Numbered from the stretch's first letter, positions 28,646 to 38,185 are shown. The stretch is DNA of 53,881 bases from a bacterium (GCA_029559475.1 JAKQBN010000062.1:1-53881), one strand, 5' to 3'. Translations and numbers: made by a program. The notes: generated by a model not told the origin, from the sequence alone.

Positions 28646-29554
28646 ATGAGATTATTTCAATTAACAGTATTACAGGTCATCTTCTACATGATCATAGGAT
28701 GCTGTGCGCCTTCAAAGAATATGATTTTTGTTAAGGGCGGTGAATTCGTTTCAAATTATAAAGAAAAAAATAAGCCTGCTCCGGAAAAAATCAAAATCGA
28801 AGATTATTATATAGGGATGTATGAAGTTACTCAAGCACAATGGATGACTGTTATGGAAAAGAATCCGAGTTATTTCATAGGAGATAGTTTGCCAGTTGAG
28901 AATGTAAACTGGTATAACGCAGTAATATTTTGTAACAAACTAAGCGAAAAAGAGGGTTTAGATAAATGCTATGATCTTGTTGAAAATGTTACTGATTCGA
29001 ATAATTTTAAAATCGATTTATCAATAAAATATCAGGTAACCTGGAATCCGCAAAAAAACGGCTACCGTCTGCCGACCGAAGCCGAATGGGAATATGCATC
29101 CCGTGGCGGAAGAAATAGCAAAGGATTTAGATACAGCGGTAGTGATGACATCGATGAAGTAGGCTGGCATATTAGAAATTCGGGCGATAAAGTGTTGACT
29201 GACTACATTCATGCAGCTGAGTTCGACAGGGATAGTATAGAAATGTATCATAATTCTACAAAAGTTGTAGGCAGGAAGAAGCCTAACGAGTTAGGTATTT
29301 ATGATATGACAGGGAATGTATATGAATACTGCTGGGACTTTAAGGATTACATTTATACTAATTATCTGGTAGAGCCCGGAGACCCGATATTCGGGAGTGA
29401 AATATTAGTGCATCTGCGAACTGCGATAGGCGGAAGCTGGTTGTATGATATTGGAGAAAGTACTGTTACCGACAGAATGTTCATCGCTCCGTATGGCTGC
29501 TCTAGAGATAATGGACTGCGAGTCGTAAGGAATAAAAAATGCAGATTTTTTTGA
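28646..29554 (+). CDS. SUMF1/formylglycine-enzyme-fold lipoprotein (array copy 1)
   Basis: 302 residues with a lipoprotein signal (Cys in IIGCC). The SUMF1 fold is clear: MIFVKGGEF, YYIGMYEVTQAQW, VNWYNAVIFCNKLS, YRLPTEAEWEYASRGG, IYDMTGNVYEYCWD, GGSW and DNGLRVVRNK. The two cysteines that bind copper in true formylglycine-generating enzymes should lie just after GGSW, but the segment there (LYDIGESTVTDRMF) has none. It is therefore probably a binding or structural member of the fold, not an active enzyme. Starts 38 bp after propeller copy 1. Confidence 0.82.
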   Translation: MRLFQLTVLQVIFYMIIGCCAPSKNMIFVKGGEFVSNYKEKNKPAPEKIKIEDYYIGMYEVTQAQWMTVMEKNPSYFIGDSLPVENVNWYNAVIFCNKLSEKEGLDKCYDLVENVTDSNNFKIDLSIKYQVTWNPQKNGYRLPTEAEWEYASRGGRNSKGFRYSGSDDIDEVGWHIRNSGDKVLTDYIHAAEFDRDSIEMYHNSTKVVGRKKPNELGIYDMTGNVYEYCWDFKDYIYTNYLVEPGDPIFGSEILVHLRTAIGGSWLYDIGESTVTDRMFIAPYGCSRDNGLRVVRNKKCRFF

Positions 29555-29582
29555 ATTTAAATAAGATCTTCATGGAGGAATA

Positions 29583-30680
29583 ATGAGATTTTTAAAAGTA
29601 TTAGTTTTCACAGTCGTATTAGCCGTACTTTTCAGCTGCACTAAAAAAGTGGCAACATACGAACAAACTATCGAGAACGGGATCAAGATCACAAAAAACA
29701 CAGGTGTGCCTGCGGATTCGACCTTCAAGATCGAGCTGAAGGAAGTAGGGTTTATTGACAACGAAAATGAGACTGATTCATCGAAATATCTGAGTTCGGC
29801 AGATTATTTTGACTATGACGAGCATGGTAACCTTTACATTCTTGACCAAAGTAAGAATAAAATAAACAAGTATGACAAAGACTGTAAATTTCTATTGTCA
29901 TTCGGCAGGGACGGAGCAGGTCCGGGCGAATTTCATTTTCCGGGCTATTTCAATATAAGGAAAGATACTCTTTTTCTTTCAAACTGGACTTCTCTAAAAA
30001 TCATAAAGTTCGACCTTAACGGAAATTATCTAAGCGATAAAGTGATAACAGATTTGTATAAATTCCCTGCATATCCAAAGAAATTCGGAAGTAATTATAT
30101 CTACAAAGCCACCACAAACAAATTCGACAGCGAAGGTAAAATGTTCTTTGTAGATGAAGTAACTTTATACAATGAGAAATTTGATTTTGTCAAATATTTC
30201 AGCATGATAGAATACGAGAGTAAAGAAAATGTTGATCATGACCCGACTGAATTCGGCACCAAGGTCGCTTTCTCTGACAGCATTTTATATTTATATAAAA
30301 ACTCAAAGGACGTTTACAAGATAGATGTTCTTAATAATGAAGGCATTAAAATAAGAGAGATCAGGAAGAATTTTATAAGAACAAAAGCGAGCGAAAAAGA
30401 TATATTAAAATATGAAGAATTTAACAAAAAACGTGGAACGAAATACAAAAGGGAGTTCAAGAATTCAATATCTAACCTATATGTCGATAAATACGGCCGG
30501 CTGTGGGTGGCTTCTATTGATAATTCAGAAGACAATTTATGCTTCGATATTTTCAAAGACGATATATTTATAAATAAAGTGTTATTGGATATTGATAAGG
30601 GCTGGAGCTATGATTTCGTTGCTGATAAAATTATTTCAGTCAATAGTGAGAATAATAACATAAAAATATATGAATATTAA
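29583..30680 (+). CDS. 6-bladed beta-propeller lipoprotein (array copy 2)
   Basis: 365 residues; ATGGAGGAATA precedes the ATG. Lipobox LFSC. N-terminal about 50 residues match copies 1 and 3 nearly exactly; the propeller body then diverges. GAGPGEF and the KIYEY end are kept. The upstream intergenic sequence and signal-peptide codons are almost identical in DNA to those of copy 3. Confidence 0.8.
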   Translation: MRFLKVLVFTVVLAVLFSCTKKVATYEQTIENGIKITKNTGVPADSTFKIELKEVGFIDNENETDSSKYLSSADYFDYDEHGNLYILDQSKNKINKYDKDCKFLLSFGRDGAGPGEFHFPGYFNIRKDTLFLSNWTSLKIIKFDLNGNYLSDKVITDLYKFPAYPKKFGSNYIYKATTNKFDSEGKMFFVDEVTLYNEKFDFVKYFSMIEYESKENVDHDPTEFGTKVAFSDSILYLYKNSKDVYKIDVLNNEGIKIREIRKNFIRTKASEKDILKYEEFNKKRGTKYKREFKNSISNLYVDKYGRLWVASIDNSEDNLCFDIFKDDIFINKVLLDIDKGWSYDFVADKIISVNSENNNIKIYEY

Positions 30681-30710
30681 AAAGACCGGATTTAGTCAAT
30701 AGGAGAAAGT

Positions 30711-31619
30711 ATGAGATTTATTGGATTGACGGTTGTTTCTTTTGCACTTGTTTTGATCATCGGATGCTGTGCGCCTTCAAAGAATATGATTTTTGTTAAG
30801 GGCGGTGAATTCGTTTCAAATTATAAAGAAAAAAATAAGCCGGCTCCAGAAAAAATAAAAATCGAAGATTATTATATAGGGATGTATGAAGTTACTCAGG
30901 CACAGTGGATGACTGTTATGGAAAAGAACCCGAGCAGTTTCATTGGAGATAGTTTGCCCGTTGATAATGTAAACTGGTATAACGCAGTAATATTTTGTAA
31001 CAAATTAAGCGAAATGGAAGGTTTAGAGAAATGCTATGATCTTGTCGAAACGGTTCAGGATACGAATAACTTTAAGATCGATGAAGGAGTAAAATATCTG
31101 GTAACATGGAACCAGCAAAAAAACGGCTACCGTCTGCCGACCGAAGCCGAATGGGAATATGCATCCCGCGGCGGAAGAAATAGCAAAGGATTTAGATACA
31201 GCGGCAGTGATGACATCGATGAAGTAGGCTGGCATATTAGAAATTCGGGAGACAAAGTTTTAACTGATTACAATCATGCATCTGAGTTCGACAGGGATAG
31301 TATAGAAATGTATCATAATTCTACAAAAGTTGTAGGCAGGAAGAAGCCTAACGAGTTAGGTATTTATGATATGACAGGGAATGTTTATGAATATTGTTGG
31401 GACTTTAAGGATTATATATATACTAATTATCTGGTAGAACCCGGAGACCCGATATTCGGGAGTGAAATATTAGTGCATCTTCGAACTGCTATAGGCGGAA
31501 GCTGGTTGTATGATATTGGAGAAAGTACGGTTACCGACAGAATGTTCATCGCTCCGTATGGTTTCTCTAGAGATAATGGACTGCGAGTCGTAAGGAATAA
31601 AAAATGCAGATTTTTTTAA
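30711..31619 (+). CDS. SUMF1/formylglycine-enzyme-fold lipoprotein (array copy 2)
   Basis: 302 residues, the same length as the copy at 28646 and near-identical from residue 20 to 100 and from about 140 to the end. Differences cluster at the signal peptide and around residues 101-136 (NKLSEMEGLEKCYDLVETVQDTNN versus NKLSEKEGLDKCYDLVENVTDSNN in the first copy), which should form an exposed loop. The catalytic cysteines after GGSW are missing here too. Confidence 0.82.
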   Translation: MRFIGLTVVSFALVLIIGCCAPSKNMIFVKGGEFVSNYKEKNKPAPEKIKIEDYYIGMYEVTQAQWMTVMEKNPSSFIGDSLPVDNVNWYNAVIFCNKLSEMEGLEKCYDLVETVQDTNNFKIDEGVKYLVTWNQQKNGYRLPTEAEWEYASRGGRNSKGFRYSGSDDIDEVGWHIRNSGDKVLTDYNHASEFDRDSIEMYHNSTKVVGRKKPNELGIYDMTGNVYEYCWDFKDYIYTNYLVEPGDPIFGSEILVHLRTAIGGSWLYDIGESTVTDRMFIAPYGFSRDNGLRVVRNKKCRFF

Positions 31620-31647
31620 ATTTAAATAAGATCTTCATGGAGGAATA

Positions 31648-32697
31648 ATGAGATTTTTAAAAGTATTAGTTTTCACAGTCGTATTAGCCGTATTTTTCAG
31701 CTGCTCTAAAAAAGTGGCAACATACGAACAGACTATCGAAAACGGGATCAGGATCACTAAGAACACAGGTGTACCGGCTGATTCAGCTTTTAAGATCGAA
31801 CTGAAAGAAGTCGGGTTTATTGATATGGAGAACGAGACTGATTCAAACCGTTACATCAGCCTGATATTCAATTTTGATATTGATGATGACGATAATCTAT
31901 ATATAATGGATATGGCGAAGCGCGGAATTCATAAATACGATGAGAACTGCAGTTTTGTAAAGGCATTCGGCAGAATGGGGAACGGCCCCGGAGAATTCGA
32001 ATATCCCGGAACTATAAATGTCAGAGGAGATTCTATCTTTGTACCGGATATGTCTACACTTCAGATAATTAAATATGATACAGATGGTAATTTTATCACA
32101 AACAAAAGACTGGATGATATAACGAAGTTCCCCAGATATCCAAAAAAGTTCGGCGACAAATATATAAGTCAATCGAGAGATATCTATCCCGATGAAGAAA
32201 AGGGAGGATTGGTTATGCATGAGGAAATCAGCCTTTATGACAGAAATTTTAATTTTATCAGGCAACTTTATGAGAACGAATATCATGAGGAAGGTGCCGA
32301 TGCTAACGAATTATCAGAAAAAGGGCTTGTTACTGCTTTTAACGACAGTCTGCTTTATGTAAGTGAAAATAGCATAGACAAATATCAGGTAAATATTTTT
32401 GACAGCCAAGGTACTAAGATCGGAGAAATCAGGAAAAATTATAGAAGAATAAAAGACAGTGCCGGGGAATATGCAAATTCAGTTATTGGTATGCAGTCGG
32501 ATAAATACGGCAGGCTTTGGGTCAGCGTATATGATGACGAAAATCCTAAGAAGATCATATATGATGTGTTCGAAAATGATATTTTCATCAATAGAATGAA
32601 TCTGGATGTGGGGGAAGGCTATTTCAAATATTTTGTTGTGGATAAAATCGTAGCTGTTAACAGGGAAAATAATAATATCAAAGTGTATGAATATTGA
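31648..32697 (+). CDS. 6-bladed beta-propeller lipoprotein (array copy 3)
   Basis: 349 residues. Shares the first about 50 residues with copy 2 (lipobox FFSC), then diverges; GNGPGEF and the KVYEY end are kept. It is the last gene of the array; no third SUMF1 gene follows, the next gene being a restriction-modification enzyme 77 bp downstream. Confidence 0.8.
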   Translation: MRFLKVLVFTVVLAVFFSCSKKVATYEQTIENGIRITKNTGVPADSAFKIELKEVGFIDMENETDSNRYISLIFNFDIDDDDNLYIMDMAKRGIHKYDENCSFVKAFGRMGNGPGEFEYPGTINVRGDSIFVPDMSTLQIIKYDTDGNFITNKRLDDITKFPRYPKKFGDKYISQSRDIYPDEEKGGLVMHEEISLYDRNFNFIRQLYENEYHEEGADANELSEKGLVTAFNDSLLYVSENSIDKYQVNIFDSQGTKIGEIRKNYRRIKDSAGEYANSVIGMQSDKYGRLWVSVYDDENPKKIIYDVFENDIFINRMNLDVGEGYFKYFVVDKIVAVNRENNNIKVYEY

Positions 32698-32773
32698 TAT
32701 CAGCCGAATTATATTGTTTTTGATTCTTAAAAGGATTAAATTATTCACTTCAACCAAATAACCGGACAGAATT

Positions 32774-35665
32774 ATGGCTTTGAGCTGGAATGAAATAAAA
32801 GAACGCGCTTCGCATTTTTCAAAAGAGTGGGCAAATGCTTTTAATGAAGATGCTGAGGCTAAGACATTTCTGTTTGAATTCTTCAATGTGTTCGGGATCA
32901 GCCAGCGGAAAGTTTCAAATTTTGAGCACAGGGTGAAAAAGCTCGACGATCACGAAGGCTATATTGATCTGTTCTGGCCTCAAACGATCCTTATCGAAAT
33001 GAAAAGCAGAGGAAAGGACCTTGACAAAGCCTATTCTCAGGCAAGAAATTATTTGAAAGCGATCAGGCAGGAAGAACTGCCGAAATTCATTCTTGTTTCG
33101 GACTTTGAGAACTTCAGGCTATATGATCTTGAGGAAGATAATCTGATAGAATTTAAGCTTTCTAATCTTGTTGATAATGTTCAACATTTCGGGTATCTGC
33201 TTGGCTATCAGAAGAAGATCTATAAGGAACAGGATCCGGCAAATATTAAAGCTGCAGAGTTGATGGGCAGGCTTCATGACAGACTCAAAGATATCGGATA
33301 TTCAGGACATCCGCTTGAAGTCTATCTGGTGCGTATTCTGTTTTGCCTTTTCTCTGATGATACGACCATATTCAATAAGCGCCAGTTTCAGGAATATCTT
33401 GAACAGCGGACTTATGATGACGGAAGCGATCTTGCTGCAAAACTGCAGGAGCTTTTTCAGGTTCTGAACACGCCTGTTGATAAAAGATTCAGAAATTTAG
33501 ATGAACAACTTACCGAATTCCCTTATGTGAACGGGAAATTATTTGAGGAGATACTTCCTGTCGCCAGTTTTGATTCCAAAATGAGAAAAGCGCTGTTGGA
33601 CTGCTGTAATATTGACTGGAGCAAGATATCACCTGCCATATTCGGTTCGATGTTCCAGAGCGTAATGAATCCGACTGAGCGAAGGAACATAGGAGCTCAC
33701 TACACGAGCGAAACCAACATCCTAAAGCTGATCAAGCCTCTCTTTCTTGACGATCTCTGGGCTGAATTTGAAGTCGTAAAAGGCAACAAAAATAAACTTT
33801 CAGAATTCCATAAGAAATTAAGCACTTTAAAATTTCTTGACCCTGCCTGCGGATGTGGAAACTTTCTCGTCATTACTTATCGCGAATTGAGGCTGCTTGA
33901 GATCGAAATATTAAGAATATTATACAAAACTGATCAGGTGCTCGATGTAAGAGACATTATCTGGCTCGATGTTGATCAGTTTTACGGGATCGAGATCGAA
34001 GAATTCCCTGCCAGGATCGCAGAAGTCGCGATGTGGCTGATTGACCATCAGATGAACATGCAGATCAGTAATGAATTCGGGCAGTATTTTATCCGTCTGC
34101 CGCTTAAGAAGTCGGCAATGATCGTAAACGGGAATGCTTTAAGAATAGACTGGCAGAGCCTGTTAAATCCTGTAAATACTGTTGATATTGTAGCGAAACA
34201 CGCAAATGTTTATATGGTCAGCGAACCGGAACCGGTTAAATACGGAACCGTAAACATTGAAGCAGAATCCATCAAGATACACAGAGGCAGAAAACCTCAG
34301 CCTGAATCTCAGGTAAGGTTTGATTACATACTGGGCAATCCGCCGTTTGTGGGCAAGAAGGAACAGAGCGAAAATCAAAAATCTGATATGGAATTAATCT
34401 GGAATGGTGTTAAAGGATCAGGAGTATTGGACTATGTAAGCTGTTGGTATCTTAAGGCAGCTCAATATATACAAAACACAAAAGTAAAAGTATCATTTGT
34501 TTCTACGAATTCAATCACACAAGGTGAGCAAGTTGGGATTTTATGGAAATGGCTATTTAAAAATTATAGTATAAAAATCCATTTTGCACACAGGACTTTC
34601 AAATGGACAAACGAAGCACGTGGAAAAGCTGCAGTTCATGTTGTGATAATCGGATTTGCGAATTTTGAAAGTGTAATAAAGAAAATTTTTGAATATACAG
34701 ATATAAAAGGGGAACCGCACGCAATAAAAGCAAATAATATAAATCCTTTTCTTGTTGAAGGCAAAGATATTACTGTTGAAAGTAGAAACCATCCTATCTG
34801 CCAAGTACCTGAAATAAACTATGGTAGTTTTGCTTTAGATGATGGCAATTACACACTAACTGAAGATGATAAGGCTGAACTAATTCAAGAAGAAAGTAAT
34901 ATCGGACAATTTATTCGTCCATTTATTGGTGGTAAAGAATTATTGTACTCAACAAAACGATATTGTTTATGGCTAATAAATGCTGACCCTTCAGTTGTTT
35001 TTAAAAATAAAAAAGTCAGATTAAAAGTTGAGAAAGTAAAATTATGGCGATCTAGTAGTAAAAGAAAAACTACAATAAAACTTTCTGAAACTCCAACTCT
35101 TTTTGCTGAAATTCGTCAACCGAAAACAAGATATATTGCTTTTCCAACACTTTCTTCAGAAAATAGAAAATATATACCTATTGATTTCCTTGAGCCCGAT
35201 GTAATCGCTTCTAACCAGATATATGTAATTCCGGACACTAACTTATTCCATTTTGGGATTTTGACATCGACCATGCACATGACTTGGATAAGAAATATAT
35301 GTGGTAAGCTTGAAAGTCGTTACAGGTATTCAGCAAGTATTGTTTACAACAACTTCCCTTGGCCTGAAAATGTAACAAAAGTTCAGGAGATTTCTATTGA
35401 AAAGGCAGCTCAAAATGTTCTAAATACAAGAGCTTTATTTCCAAGCAGTTCACTGGCTGAGTTATACGATCCTTTATCTATGCCGCCTGAACTGGTAAAA
35501 GCTCACAATGAGCTCGATAAATCTGTTGATCTTGCATATCGTTCTCATCCGTTCGTAAGCGAAGCTAATCGAATGGAATTCTTATTTGAGCTTTATGAAA
35601 AATATACAGCTGATCTTTTTACTAAAGAGAAAGAAAAGACAAAGAAAACAAAAAAAGATACATAA
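32774..35665 (+). CDS. MmeI-like type IIL restriction-modification enzyme
   Basis: One polypeptide with nuclease, adenine-methyltransferase and target-recognition parts (963 residues; MmeI is about 919). The PD-(D/E)xK nuclease shows Asp65, Glu75 and Lys77 (YIDLFW then IEMK), the same D-x9-E-x-K spacing as MmeI. A helical linker follows. SAM motif I is FLDPACGCGNF (about 354-364), motif IV is NPPF (522-525), so it is a gamma-class N6-adenine methyltransferase. Residues about 640-850 contain the likely target-recognition domain (IGQFIRPFIGGKELLYS), encoded by visibly more A+T-rich DNA, as often for exchangeable recognition parts. The nuclease residues look intact. Specificity cannot be read from sequence. 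Confidence 0.88.
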   Translation: MALSWNEIKERASHFSKEWANAFNEDAEAKTFLFEFFNVFGISQRKVSNFEHRVKKLDDHEGYIDLFWPQTILIEMKSRGKDLDKAYSQARNYLKAIRQEELPKFILVSDFENFRLYDLEEDNLIEFKLSNLVDNVQHFGYLLGYQKKIYKEQDPANIKAAELMGRLHDRLKDIGYSGHPLEVYLVRILFCLFSDDTTIFNKRQFQEYLEQRTYDDGSDLAAKLQELFQVLNTPVDKRFRNLDEQLTEFPYVNGKLFEEILPVASFDSKMRKALLDCCNIDWSKISPAIFGSMFQSVMNPTERRNIGAHYTSETNILKLIKPLFLDDLWAEFEVVKGNKNKLSEFHKKLSTLKFLDPACGCGNFLVITYRELRLLEIEILRILYKTDQVLDVRDIIWLDVDQFYGIEIEEFPARIAEVAMWLIDHQMNMQISNEFGQYFIRLPLKKSAMIVNGNALRIDWQSLLNPVNTVDIVAKHANVYMVSEPEPVKYGTVNIEAESIKIHRGRKPQPESQVRFDYILGNPPFVGKKEQSENQKSDMELIWNGVKGSGVLDYVSCWYLKAAQYIQNTKVKVSFVSTNSITQGEQVGILWKWLFKNYSIKIHFAHRTFKWTNEARGKAAVHVVIIGFANFESVIKKIFEYTDIKGEPHAIKANNINPFLVEGKDITVESRNHPICQVPEINYGSFALDDGNYTLTEDDKAELIQEESNIGQFIRPFIGGKELLYSTKRYCLWLINADPSVVFKNKKVRLKVEKVKLWRSSSKRKTTIKLSETPTLFAEIRQPKTRYIAFPTLSSENRKYIPIDFLEPDVIASNQIYVIPDTNLFHFGILTSTMHMTWIRNICGKLESRYRYSASIVYNNFPWPENVTKVQEISIEKAAQNVLNTRALFPSSSLAELYDPLSMPPELVKAHNELDKSVDLAYRSHPFVSEANRMEFLFELYEKYTADLFTKEKEKTKKTKKDT

Positions 35666-35668
35666 TCT

Positions 35669-36877
35669 ATGTTTTCATCTATAAGAAAAAATTACGAATT
35701 TCATAAAAAGAATTTCTACCGCGGGAACGATATTTACTGTCCGTTTTGCTCAGGCACATATAAAGCTCAAAAGTTCAAATTCACGAAAGAGCTGAGCGAG
35801 CTATGCCCAGTATGCGGTTCGACTTTGCAGGAAAGGACAGTTTTACTTTTTCTGCAGGCTAAGACTGAAATACTGCCGGGCGAGCCTAAAATACTTGTTG
35901 TTTCTGAAGAGGGGAAAATTCCAGAATATTTTAGAAATTTCCCAAATGCGGAAGTAAAGATATACACAGAGACAGGCGATTTTACGATAAGGGACAATAC
36001 GCTTAAGGATAAGTATGAAAGTTCATCGTATGATCTGATCGTGTGCAATTACATTCTGGAAAAGCTTCCAAATTACATTCCTGTTTTAAAAGAGTTCGCG
36101 AGGATATTAAAAGATGACGGTATTATGCTTCTTCAGGCTAACATTGACAATTCAAAAGAAACTACAGCGGAATTTCCGGTCGCTTCATATAAAGAAAGAC
36201 TGCTGCTCTACGGAATACCGGGCAATCACAGAAGGTTCGGAAAAGATTATCAGTCTCTGATAAAGTCGAACGGACTTAAAGTCTCGAAGCTGAAATTTAC
36301 TGAAGGATTCGATGAACTACCGCCGCATTCGTTCAATAAAGACGAAGTATTTTATATAGCGTATAAAAGCGAACATCCTGTATTGTTCGATAATATGGAT
36401 GACCTTGAGGCTGAAATGTCTGAACAGAGATCGAATGTCGAAGCTAAATGGTATGGAAGATACGTTTATTATATTTTTTTCCAAGTGCCTGAAAAAGTAA
36501 AAGGATCAATTAATGATTATCTGGGCAGCGTGGATGAAAAATCAGCGAACAAGAGCAGCTGGCGGTATTTTATTTATATGTTGTTCATGGCGACAATTTC
36601 CACAATTGTAGGCACAGCGGTTTATTCATTTCCTCTGTTAGTAAGTTTTCCGGGCAATAATTTTGTATTTCTTTTTATATCGATGCCCGCTTTCCTCTTC
36701 TGCCTTGCTTTAGCCTTTTTATGCACCGGAGGCTATTTCTTTGTTAATTACGAGGCAGGAATTATCAGAAGGACTTTAATGGGCTTATATGCCGCTACTC
36801 TTTTAATGACATCTATGAGTTTTGCGATAATGATCTGGAAATGGTCAATAATGACAATAGTCAATAGCGGGATGTAA
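35669..36877 (+). CDS. zinc-ribbon SAM methyltransferase with C-terminal membrane helices
   Basis: 402 residues. N-terminal zinc ribbon CPFC (24-27) and CPVC (46-49). A methyltransferase-type domain spans about 68-230: the strand ILVVSEEGK stands in place of the glycine-rich SAM motif, then YDLIVCNYILEKLPNYIPVLKEFARILKDDGIMLLQ and the family segment RLLLYGIPGNHRRFGKDY. The degenerate motif I questions normal SAM binding. Three to four hydrophobic helices (about 293-395) form the C-terminus, so it is membrane-anchored. It starts 3 bp after the restriction-modification gene. A role in modification or envelope glycan methylation is undecided. Confidence 0.7.
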   Translation: MFSSIRKNYEFHKKNFYRGNDIYCPFCSGTYKAQKFKFTKELSELCPVCGSTLQERTVLLFLQAKTEILPGEPKILVVSEEGKIPEYFRNFPNAEVKIYTETGDFTIRDNTLKDKYESSSYDLIVCNYILEKLPNYIPVLKEFARILKDDGIMLLQANIDNSKETTAEFPVASYKERLLLYGIPGNHRRFGKDYQSLIKSNGLKVSKLKFTEGFDELPPHSFNKDEVFYIAYKSEHPVLFDNMDDLEAEMSEQRSNVEAKWYGRYVYYIFFQVPEKVKGSINDYLGSVDEKSANKSSWRYFIYMLFMATISTIVGTAVYSFPLLVSFPGNNFVFLFISMPAFLFCLALAFLCTGGYFFVNYEAGIIRRTLMGLYAATLLMTSMSFAIMIWKWSIMTIVNSGM

Positions 36878-36896
36878 TTATTGTTCATTAATTTAC

Positions 36897-36925
36897 TTTC
36901 ATTTATCCTGTAATATTCTTATTTT
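36897..36925 (+). promoter_or_regulatory. putative promoter of the propeller-RND operon (copy A of a shared upstream element)
   Basis: TTTCAT (36897-36902) and TATTTT (36920-36925), 17-bp spacer, lie inside a segment of about 63 bp (36890-36954) that matches 46229-46293 without gaps at roughly 70 % of positions. Conservation extends past the -10 box to a C-TT-GTCGG block (near 36942-36951). Confidence 0.45.
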
Positions 36926-37011
36926 ATCACACTTAAAATACACTTCGTCGGGAAAACGCAGATATTGTATTTAAATAATTATATAATTGCGAAAAAAAAA
37001 AGGATAAAAGA

Positions 37012-38172
37012 ATGAAAAATCTTATAGCTCTGGTAATTGCAGCGGCACTGATCTTTTCCGGCTGTTCAAAAAAGGATGAAAATTTTAAGGTTGAAGATCA
37101 GAATGGCATAAAGATCTACAGCAACACAGACACTCCGAACGATCCGAGCGCAAAGCTTGAACTGAAAAAGCTTTTTACGATCTCATCAGAAGCTCAGGCA
37201 GATACGAACGCATACATGAAAAGACCGATAACGATCACTGCTGATGCGGGTAACAATATTTACATCCTCGACATACTCACTATGAGCGTGAAAAAATTCG
37301 ATCCTGCCGGTAATTTCATTAAAAGCATAGGAAGAATGGGGCAGGGTCCGGGTGAGCTTTTCTATCCTTCAATAATGTTCTTTGATAAAGATACTTTAAA
37401 TATTATGAGCGCCGGTTCAAGAAAATTATCGAAATTTGATTCAGAAGGCAATTTTTATTACGATAAAATTCTGATGGAACAATCACAGCTACAGAATACA
37501 AAAATTTCGAGAGACGGAGAGAAGATTGCTTCATACATAGCTAAACAGATCTCAAAAGGCGAAGGACAGATGCCTGATATAGATTTCGCTCTCAGCGTTA
37601 TTAATCGCAAGGACCTTACCGAAAAAACCGCGTTAAGCAGTAAAAAGCTTGCGATACAGGATCTTATGGGAGGCAAGATAGATCTGAACGATCTGGTTAT
37701 TCCTTTCGTTCCCGGTAACGATTATGTTTATGTATCAGAAAATTCAGATAACCAGTACAGAATATTCGGTTATGACTACGAAGGAAAGAAACAGATAGAG
37801 ATAAGAAAAGACTTCAAAATGATCAGATATGAGAATGCCGAAAAGGAAGAATATATAGCTTCGATGAAAAAAATGATGCAGGGAACTCAGGAAGTTAAGG
37901 TCGGGAACTTTAAAAAAGCAATAGTTACAATGCATACTGACAAATACGGTAGGCTGCTCGTATTTCCAAACGTAGATAGAAATGTAGATAAAGAGGGCGT
38001 TTATCTTGATATATTCAAAGATGGAAAATTTTTAAACAGAATAAATTACGAAATTCAGGCAAAGGGCAATACCGGAATGATAGGTATGTTCAAAGCCCAG
38101 GAATTCTTCATCGGTGATAGAATTTATGTGATGAACGGTGAAGAACTGACGCTTGATGTTTACGAGTACTAA
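37012..38172 (+). CDS. 6-bladed beta-propeller lipoprotein, first gene of the RND efflux operon
   Basis: 386 residues with lipobox IFSGC and ribosome site AAAGGA. It is more distant from the 27-32 kb copies but keeps the layout: NGIKIYSNT after the lipobox, GQGPGELFYP, KKFDPAGNF, MHTDKYGRLLV and the VYEY end. It starts 134 bp after the methyltransferase gene and its stop lies just 13 bp before the adaptor GTG, so it is co-transcribed with the efflux genes. It may be a sensor or periplasmic partner of the pump; this is inference from position. Confidence 0.78.
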   Translation: MKNLIALVIAAALIFSGCSKKDENFKVEDQNGIKIYSNTDTPNDPSAKLELKKLFTISSEAQADTNAYMKRPITITADAGNNIYILDILTMSVKKFDPAGNFIKSIGRMGQGPGELFYPSIMFFDKDTLNIMSAGSRKLSKFDSEGNFYYDKILMEQSQLQNTKISRDGEKIASYIAKQISKGEGQMPDIDFALSVINRKDLTEKTALSSKKLAIQDLMGGKIDLNDLVIPFVPGNDYVYVSENSDNQYRIFGYDYEGKKQIEIRKDFKMIRYENAEKEEYIASMKKMMQGTQEVKVGNFKKAIVTMHTDKYGRLLVFPNVDRNVDKEGVYLDIFKDGKFLNRINYEIQAKGNTGMIGMFKAQEFFIGDRIYVMNGEELTLDVYEY

Positions 38173-38185
38173 ACGGAGAATTTTA

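Larger units (their letters stand above)
28646..32697 (+). repeat. tandem duplication of a 2065-bp SUMF1 + beta-propeller unit
   Basis: The SUMF1 genes start 2065 bp apart (28646, 30711) and the following propeller genes also start 2065 bp apart (29583, 31648), with equal 28-bp gaps. DNA identity is very high from the 3' half of each SUMF1 gene across the gap into the first about 150 bp of the propeller gene, and lower in the rest of the propeller. This indicates a recent duplication, or gene conversion restricted to part of the unit. Confidence 0.85.

Noticed and set aside
31897-32286. 129-codon minus-strand frame inside propeller copy 3
   Set aside because: It is a shadow of a well-supported gene, with no homologous shadow in the sister copies.
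33780-35665. Restriction-modification gene as a BREX PglX or type I HsdM
   Set aside because: The N-terminal PD-(D/E)xK nuclease with MmeI spacing and the absence of HsdS/HsdR or BREX partners favour a type IIL enzyme.
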